Shown: positions 32,456 to 37,328 of the stretch, piece after piece | Numbering within the stretch: position 1 is the stretch's first letter | Layout of the letters: each line of letters starts with the position of its first letter | DNA from: Pseudomonas sp. Irchel s3f7 | GTDB taxonomy: Bacteria; Pseudomonadota; Gammaproteobacteria; Pseudomonadales; Pseudomonadaceae | Direction: 5' to 3' | Length of the DNA: 37,328 nt | Assembly: GCF_900187615.1 (NCBI RefSeq) | Contig: NZ_FYDO01000043.1 | Location: 1-37,328 of the forward strand | Program-made: the position numbers and the translations under genes | The notes under the pieces: generated by a model | Database searches by the model: none | What the model was told of the DNA's origin: nothing | The model's input: only the letters and a program-made list of their open reading frames with translations

Positions 32456-33706
32456 TTAGTAGTCGATCGGGTCGCGGATGATCGGGCAGGTCATGCAGTG
32501 GCCACCGCCCCGTCCGCGGCCGAGTTCGCCGGCGCTGATGGTGATGACTTCCACACCGGCCTTGCGCAGCAGGGTGTTGGTGTAGGTGTTGCGGTCGTAA
32601 CCGATAACCACGCCCGGCTCCAGAGCCACCACGTTGTTGCCGTCGTCCCATTGCTCGCGTTCGGCGGCGTAGCTGTTGCCACCGGTTTCCACCACGCGCA
32701 GCGCCTTGAGGTTAAGGGCCTGGGCGACGGTATCGAGGAAGCTGGTTTCTTCGCGGCGAATATCGATGCCATCCGCTTTGCTTTCATCGGGACGCAGGGT
32801 GAAGGCGACAATCTGGTTCACCACTTCCGGGAAGATCGTGACCAGGTCGCGATCGCAGAAGCTGAATACGGTGTCCAGGTGCATCGCTGCGCGGGACTTC
32901 GGCAGGCCGGCGACGATGACTTTTTCCACGGCCTTGTTTTTGAACAGGTTCACCGCCAGTTGGGCAATGGCCTGGCGCGACGAGCGCTCGCCCATGCCGA
33001 TCAACACCACGCCGTTGCCGATCGGCATCACATCACCGCCTTCGAGCGTGGAGTGGCCGTGCTCCAGGTCTGGATCGCCGTACCAGATCTGGAAGTCGGC
33101 GTTGGTGAACTCGGGGTGGAACTTGTAGATGGCGGTGGCCAGCAGGGTTTCCTGACGGCGCGCCGGCCAGTACATCGGGTTGAGCGTGACACCGCCGTAG
33201 ATCCAGGAGGTGGTGTCGCGGGTGAACTGGGTGTTGGGCAGCGGCGGCAGAATGAAGCTGGAGTGGCCAACAAAGTCGCGGTACATCTCGATGGCCTTGC
33301 CACCGAAACTGCTCGGCAAATCGTCGCCCGAAACGCCACCGATCAGGTAGTCGGCGACCTTGCGCGGCTCCAGGCTGCGCAGCCACGAAGCGGTTTCATT
33401 GATCAGACCCAGGCCCACCGAATTGGCGGTGATCTTGCGCTCCAGGATCCAGTCCAAAGCTTCGGGAATGGCGACGATGTCGGTCAACAGGTTGTGCATT
33501 TCCAGCACATCGATGTTGCGTTCACGCATCTTGGTGACGAAGTCGAAATGGTCACGCTTGGCCTGGGCCACCCACAGCACGTCATCGAACAGCAGTTCGT
33601 CGCAGTTGTTCGGGGTCAGCCGCTGATGGGCTAGCCCTGGCGAGCAAACCATGACTTTGCGCAGTTTGCCTGCCTCGGAATGTACGCCGTACTTTTCCAT
33701 GGTCAT
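32456..33706 (-). CDS. arcA: Arginine deiminase
   Basis: A 416-residue enzyme hydrolysing arginine to citrulline and ammonia. It opens VHSEAGKLRKVMVCSPGLAH and contains ELLFDDVLWV and FTRDTTSWIYGGV. The catalytic cysteine is Cys404 in GGGHCMTCP near the C-terminus, equivalent to Cys406 of the P. aeruginosa enzyme. Start ATG 33706 has GGAGGAA at 7 nt; a second ATG two codons later is less well placed. It lies 32 bp downstream of arcD in the operon. Confidence 0.98.
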   Translation of the reverse strand: MTMEKYGVHSEAGKLRKVMVCSPGLAHQRLTPNNCDELLFDDVLWVAQAKRDHFDFVTKMRERNIDVLEMHNLLTDIVAIPEALDWILERKITANSVGLGLINETASWLRSLEPRKVADYLIGGVSGDDLPSSFGGKAIEMYRDFVGHSSFILPPLPNTQFTRDTTSWIYGGVTLNPMYWPARRQETLLATAIYKFHPEFTNADFQIWYGDPDLEHGHSTLEGGDVMPIGNGVVLIGMGERSSRQAIAQLAVNLFKNKAVEKVIVAGLPKSRAAMHLDTVFSFCDRDLVTIFPEVVNQIVAFTLRPDESKADGIDIRREETSFLDTVAQALNLKALRVVETGGNSYAAEREQWDDGNNVVALEPGVVIGYDRNTYTNTLLRKAGVEVITISAGELGRGRGGGHCMTCPIIRDPIDY

Positions 33707-33738
33707 TGCAGTGTTCCTCCAGATGACAAAGACGTGTG

Positions 33739-35166
33739 TTACAGGGTCAGGAAGCCGTCGTAGAGTCCGTAGGCCGCCACCAGGGCGCCCGCGACCACTG
33801 CGGCGAAAATCAGCTTCTCGATGTTGGTGAAAACCGGTTTGTTCATTTCAAACTTGGCCTTGGCGAACAGGATCACGCCGGGGGCATAGAGCAGGGCCGA
33901 GAGCAGCAGGTACTTGATGCCGCCGGCGTAGATCAGCCAGACCGCGTAGATCAGGGCCGCGGCGCCGATGAACAGGTCTTTCTTGCGTGCGGCCAGCGCG
34001 CCTTCGTAGGTTTCACCGCGCACCGCCAACAGCAGGGCGTAGGCCGCCGACCACAGGTAAGGCACCAGAATCATCGACGTGGCGAGGTAGATCAGCGACA
34101 GGTAGGTGCTGGCCGAAAACAGCGTGATCACCAGGAAGATCTGCACCATGGCGTTGGTCAGCCACAAGGCATTGACCGGTACGTGGTTGGCGTTTTCCTT
34201 GCGCAGGAAGGCCGGCATGGTGTGGTCCTTGGCGGCGGCGAACATGATCTCCGCACACAGCAGCACCCACGACAGCAACGCCCCGAGCAGCGAGATGATC
34301 AAGCCGACGCTGATCAGCACCGCGCCCCAGTGACCGACCACATGTTCCAGCACCGCAGCCATCGACGGGTTCTGCAACTTGGCCAGTTCCGGCTGAGTCA
34401 TGATCCCCAGCGACAGCACGTTCACCAGCACCAGGAACAGCAGCACGGTGACGAAGCCGATGACCGTGGCTTTACCCACGTCGCTGCGTTTCTCCGCCCG
34501 GGCCGAGAAGATGCTCGCACCTTCGATGCCGATGAACACCCACACGGTGACCAGCATCATTTTGCGCACCTGGTCCATCACGCTGCCCAGGTCCGGGTTC
34601 TTGAAGCCCCAGATGTCGGCGGTGAAGATGTCCAGTTTGAAGGCGAACACCGCGATCAGCACGAACAGCACCAGCGGCACGATCTTGGCGACCGTGGTCA
34701 CCAGGTTGATGAACGCCGCTTCCTTGATGCCGCGCAGCACCAGGAAGTGCACCGCCCAGAGCAGCACCGACGCACCGATCACCGCCGCTGGCGTATTACC
34801 CTCCCCGAAAATCGGGAAGAAGTAGCCCAGGGTGCTGAACAACAGGACGAAATAGCCGACGTTGCCCAGCCAGGCACTGATCCAGTAGCCCCACGCCGAC
34901 GAGAAACCCATGTAGTCGCCAAACCCGGCCTTGGCGTAGGCGTAGACCCCGCCGTCGAGATTGGGTTTGCGATTGGCCAGTGTCTGGAACACAAAGGCGA
35001 GGGTGAGCATACCGACGGCCGTAATGGCCCAACCGATCAGAATGGCGCCGACATCGGCACTGGCGGCCATGTTTTGCGGCAGGGAAAAGATCCCGCCACC
35101 AATCATTGAACCAACAACCAGCGCAACCAATGCGCCGAGTTTCAGTTTTCCGGGGGATGCAGACAT
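33739..35166 (-). CDS. arcD: Arginine/ornithine antiporter ArcD
   Basis: A 475-residue APC-superfamily exchanger with about 12-13 hydrophobic segments, importing arginine and exporting ornithine without energy cost. Family stretches are VGSMIGGGIFSLPQNMAASA, FGDYMGFSSAWGYWISAWLG and FIGIEGASIFSARAEKRSDV. It is the first gene of arcDABC, with an Anr-like box 60-73 bp upstream of its start. The ribosome-binding site is not obvious. A second copy is encoded divergently at 35559-36986, nearly the same in length and sequence. Confidence 0.95.
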   Translation of the reverse strand: MSASPGKLKLGALVALVVGSMIGGGIFSLPQNMAASADVGAILIGWAITAVGMLTLAFVFQTLANRKPNLDGGVYAYAKAGFGDYMGFSSAWGYWISAWLGNVGYFVLLFSTLGYFFPIFGEGNTPAAVIGASVLLWAVHFLVLRGIKEAAFINLVTTVAKIVPLVLFVLIAVFAFKLDIFTADIWGFKNPDLGSVMDQVRKMMLVTVWVFIGIEGASIFSARAEKRSDVGKATVIGFVTVLLFLVLVNVLSLGIMTQPELAKLQNPSMAAVLEHVVGHWGAVLISVGLIISLLGALLSWVLLCAEIMFAAAKDHTMPAFLRKENANHVPVNALWLTNAMVQIFLVITLFSASTYLSLIYLATSMILVPYLWSAAYALLLAVRGETYEGALAARKKDLFIGAAALIYAVWLIYAGGIKYLLLSALLYAPGVILFAKAKFEMNKPVFTNIEKLIFAAVVAGALVAAYGLYDGFLTL

Positions 35167-35225
35167 TGCATGGCACCAATGCAGGGGAAGAGTGGAAAGG
35201 CTAAGTCTGATGGTTATTAAATTAA

Positions 35226-35239
35226 CTGACGTGGATCAG
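35226..35239. promoter_or_regulatory. Anr/FNR-like box for arcDABC
   Basis: CTGAC-GTGG-ATCAG, symmetric, with one mismatch per half to TTGAT-N4-ATCAA on either strand. It is centred 66 bp before the arcD start, so a -41.5 placement would put the start near 35191. Anr control of arc operons under oxygen limitation is established for P. aeruginosa; its use here is inference. Confidence 0.65.
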
Positions 35240-35558
35240 TGCATTGGTGTATTCAGTAATTATCGGCAGAGTGCCATTACGATTTGTCTGTAATCCGCAT
35301 TCCAGAGCCTTTTTCGCATTTATCGGATAGTGTTTTTATTGGGTTTGAGTTATCGCGATAGTTCTGTTGCGCAATTTTTTGTAAATGTCTTTTGTGAAAT
35401 ATTCTTTTAATGAGAAAGTTGTAAGTAAAACGATTGTCGTCGATGGTTATATAGCCGTTTTGTGCGTGTAAATAGGCGGCTGGTTGGCGTTATTCAATAA
35501 TCGTTATTACGCTTCACTCATTTGGATACGCACCCTGTTGCCTCCCGGAGACGCAGCC
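35240..35558. promoter_or_regulatory. AT-rich divergent control region with a second weak Anr-like box
   Basis: About 320 bp between the two arcD genes, notably AT-rich from 35290 to 35470, without a gene. TTGGC-GTTA-TTCAA at 35484-35497 matches 7 of 10 box positions and would suit the rightward arcD (62 bp before its start), but it could be chance. ArgR sites may be present; I cannot delimit them. Confidence 0.35.
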
Positions 35559-36986
35559 ATGTCGCAAGCGCCGCAAAAACTTCGCCTGAACGCACTGATC
35601 GCGCTGGTGGTGGGATCGATGATCGGCGGCGGGATCTTTTCCCTGCCGCAGAACATGGCGGTTCAGGCCGATGCCGGTGCCATCATGATCGGTTGGGCGA
35701 TCACGGCCGTGGGCATGCTGACGCTGGCGTTCGTGTTCCAGACCCTGGCCAATCGCAAGCCCGAACTGGATTCCGGTGTGTACGCCTACGCCAAGGCCGG
35801 GTTCGGCGACTACATGGGGTTTTCGTCGGCGTGGGGTTACTGGATCAGCGCCTGGCTGGGTAACGTTGGCTACTTTGTCCTGCTGTTCAGCACCCTCGGC
35901 TACTTCGTTCCGGTGTTTGGGCAGGGTAACACCCCCATCGCCATCGGCTGCGCTTCGGTGTTGTTGTGGACCGTGCATTTTGTGGTGCTGCGCGGGATCA
36001 AGGAGGCGGCGCTCATCAACCTGGTGACCACGGTGGCCAAGATCGTGCCGCTGATCATGTTCATCGTGATCGCCGCCGTGGCGTTCAAGGCTGACATCTT
36101 TACCCGGGACATCTGGGGGCATGGCAATCCGCAGTTCGGCAGCGTAATGGACCAGGTGCGGCACATGATGCTGGTCACCGTGTTCGTGTTTATCGGCATC
36201 GAAGGCGCCAGTGTGTATTCGGCGCGCGCGGAGAAACGCTCGGACGTAGGCCGGGCAACGGTCATCGGGTTTCTCGGGGTGCTGGCGCTGTTGGTGCTGG
36301 TGAACGTGTTGTCGCTGGGGATCATGACTCAGCCGGAACTGGCCAAGTTGCAGAACCCGTCACTGGCCTCGGTGCTGGAACATATCGTCGGTCGATGGGG
36401 GGCGTTGCTGATCAGCGTCGGCCTCGCGATCTCGTTGCTCGGCGCCTTGTTGTCCTGGGCGCTGCTGTGCGCCGAGATCCTCTTTGTCACGGCCAAAGAC
36501 AAGACCATGCCGGCGTTTCTGACCAAGGAAAACGCCAACCATGTGCCGGTCAATGCGCTGTGGATGACCAACCTGATGATCCAGCTGTTTTTGCTGATCA
36601 CGCTGTTTTCCGCCGGCACCTACACCAGCCTGATCTACCTCGCCTCGTCGATGATCCTGGTGCCGTATCTGTGGTCGGCGGCGTATGCGGTGTTGTTGAG
36701 CGGGCGCGGCGAAACCTACGAAAACTCACCGGCTGAGCGATCCAAGGATCTGTTGATCGCCGGTATCGCCCTGGGTTACGCGGTGTGGTTGTTGTACGCC
36801 GGTGGCTTGAAATATCTGCTGCTCTCGGCATTGCTGTATGCGCCCGGCGTGATCCTGTTTGCCAAAGCCCGGCATGAGCAAGGCAAGCCACTGTTCACGC
36901 TCGCAGAGAAGGGCATTTTTGCCTGCGTCATCAGCGGGGCCGGGTTGGCAGCGTATGGGTTGTACAGCGGGTTACTGAGTCTATGA
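35559..36986 (+). CDS. arcD: Second arginine/ornithine antiporter (ArcD paralogue)
   Basis: A 475-residue protein, the same length as the ArcD at 33739-35166 and very close to it along the whole chain. Both share GSMIGGGIFSLPQNMA, ISAWLGNVGYFVLLFSTLGY and MTQPELAKLQNPS, and differ in several transmembrane positions and in the C-terminus (YGLYSGLLSL versus YGLYDGFLTL). It should be an amino-acid exchanger of the same kind, perhaps with changed affinity. Start ATG 35559 has CGGAG at 9 nt; a 25-residue extension is unlikely. It stands alone and divergent from the arc operon, a pattern of local inverted duplication. The 3' side is disturbed: gene relics and an IS follow. Confidence 0.93.
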   Translation: MSQAPQKLRLNALIALVVGSMIGGGIFSLPQNMAVQADAGAIMIGWAITAVGMLTLAFVFQTLANRKPELDSGVYAYAKAGFGDYMGFSSAWGYWISAWLGNVGYFVLLFSTLGYFVPVFGQGNTPIAIGCASVLLWTVHFVVLRGIKEAALINLVTTVAKIVPLIMFIVIAAVAFKADIFTRDIWGHGNPQFGSVMDQVRHMMLVTVFVFIGIEGASVYSARAEKRSDVGRATVIGFLGVLALLVLVNVLSLGIMTQPELAKLQNPSLASVLEHIVGRWGALLISVGLAISLLGALLSWALLCAEILFVTAKDKTMPAFLTKENANHVPVNALWMTNLMIQLFLLITLFSAGTYTSLIYLASSMILVPYLWSAAYAVLLSGRGETYENSPAERSKDLLIAGIALGYAVWLLYAGGLKYLLLSALLYAPGVILFAKARHEQGKPLFTLAEKGIFACVISGAGLAAYGLYSGLLSL

Positions 36987-36992
36987 AATTGT

Positions 36993-37110
36993 GCGGCGCT
37001 GGAAGGTGGGTCGGTGACGGCTCGACAGCTGTTGTCGCGTGCCGAGGCGTGGCGGCCTTATCGGGGTATGCGACGCAGTTGTTGTGGACCGCGTTGAGTC
37101 GGGAGGATTG
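36993..37110 (+). pseudogene. 3' remnant of an AlkA-like DNA glycosylase
   Basis: After the arcD stop a frame reads ALEGGSVTARQLLSRAEAWR then PYR. One frame away it continues GYATQLLWTALSRED with a TGA at 37108. The join (RAEAWRPYR|GYATQLLW) resembles the C-terminal WRPWRGYA-x-LW motif of 3-methyladenine DNA glycosylase II (HhH-GPD). One base is missing near 37065, and the rest of the gene is absent, so this is a decayed tail. Assignment rests on this short motif only. Confidence 0.5.
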
Positions 37111-37147
37111 AGCTGATTCCGGATCTGTGGTGAACGGTCAGGCGCTT

Positions 37148-37170
37148 TCGCTGGCAAGCCAGCTCCTACA
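37148..37170. repeat. Solitary REP sequence
   Basis: TCGCTGGCAAGCCAGCTCCT with TACA following; the single REP stem CTGGCAAGCCAG without a paired inverted copy nearby. Adjacent to the IS110 end. Confidence 0.7.
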
Positions 37171-37206
37171 ATTAAACGCGGGACGTGTGCGGACAACTGT
37201 GGGAGA

Positions 37207-37239
37207 TTCTATGTTTGGGGGGAACCCCCAAACATAGAA
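37207..37239. repeat. Perfect 15-bp inverted repeat at the IS110-type end
   Basis: TTCTATGTTTGGGGG and its exact complement around GAA, overlapping the stop codon of the transposase fragment. It may be a subterminal IS structure or a terminator; the T-tract after it is poor in either direction. Confidence 0.6.
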
Positions 37240-37328
37240 ATAGGCTTGTATTCACTTTGGTTTTTCATCAAGGCAAACAGTACCCGAGCCAGTTTTCTGG
37301 CAAGTATCACCAGCGCCTCGGTCCCTTT
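37209..37328 (-). CDS. IS110-family transposase, C-terminal end (partial)
   Basis: The last 39 codons of a minus-strand frame, with the rest beyond the window. The peptide contains GTEALVILARKLARVLFALM, close to the C-terminal end of IS110/IS1111-type (DEDD, Transposase_20 domain) proteins, followed by a short variable tail and TAG. The catalytic residues are outside the window. The stop lies in a perfect 15-bp hairpin. As with the left edge, the sequence stops inside an IS, fitting an assembly break at a multicopy element. Confidence 0.65.
   Translation of the reverse strand, partial: KGTEALVILARKLARVLFALMKNQSEYKPISMFGGSPQT

Overview
The window is almost entirely core chromosome of a Pseudomonas, most likely a member of the P. 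fluorescens complex. The basis is protein-level recognition, the gene order, and dispersed REP pairs of the fluorescens type (GGAGCTGGCTTGCCAGCG and variants). From oprD to queC and the adjacent tRNA-Lys, the order matches, from memory, P. aeruginosa PA0958 to PA0976.1. Both ends run into insertion sequences: the last codons of an IS3-family transposase on the left and of an IS110-family transposase on the right. That suggests a contig broken at repeated elements.

Layout. 1-127: IS3-type end. 151-1509: outer-membrane porin OprD (minus), followed by a 0.9-kb region without a convincing gene. 2411-4938: HIT protein, SlyX, a membrane-anchored cold-shock-domain protein (minus), a ribbon-helix-helix protein and an FmdB zinc ribbon. 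5048-10165: aspS, yebC/pmpR and the Holliday-junction genes ruvC, ruvA, ruvB. 10293-15694: the ybgC-tolQRAB-pal-cpoB cell-envelope cluster with overlapping starts. 15861-17202: queE and queC (7-deazaguanine/queuosine synthesis), then tRNA-Lys(TTT). 17342-19441: a variable segment with a broken small gene and an MFS permease. 19442-21388: nadA, an RDD membrane protein and a CspA-type protein.

21793-29720 (all minus): a catabolic glycine module, gcvH-gcvP-sdaA-gcvT, with its TyrR-like sigma54 activator (GcsR type) just upstream. A clear -24/-12 promoter precedes gcvH, and three GcsR-like sites lie further upstream. Together these convert glycine to one-carbon units and deaminate serine to pyruvate. 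29907-35166 (minus): the arginine deiminase operon arcDABC with a DUF5064 gene as its probable last member. It is preceded by an Anr/FNR-like box and divergent from a second, nearly identical arcD paralogue (35559-36986). 36993-37328: a decayed 3' scrap of an AlkA-like DNA glycosylase, a solitary REP, and the IS110-type end.

I found no phage, defence, CRISPR or secondary-metabolite system. The features most worth a second look are regulatory or structural: interleaved inverted repeats that could form a pseudoknot (4088-4147), an inverted repeat upstream of a perfect -10 box before fmdB-aspS, the enhancer layout before gcvH, the divergent arcD pair, and the small gene relics next to tRNA-Lys and next to the right-hand IS.
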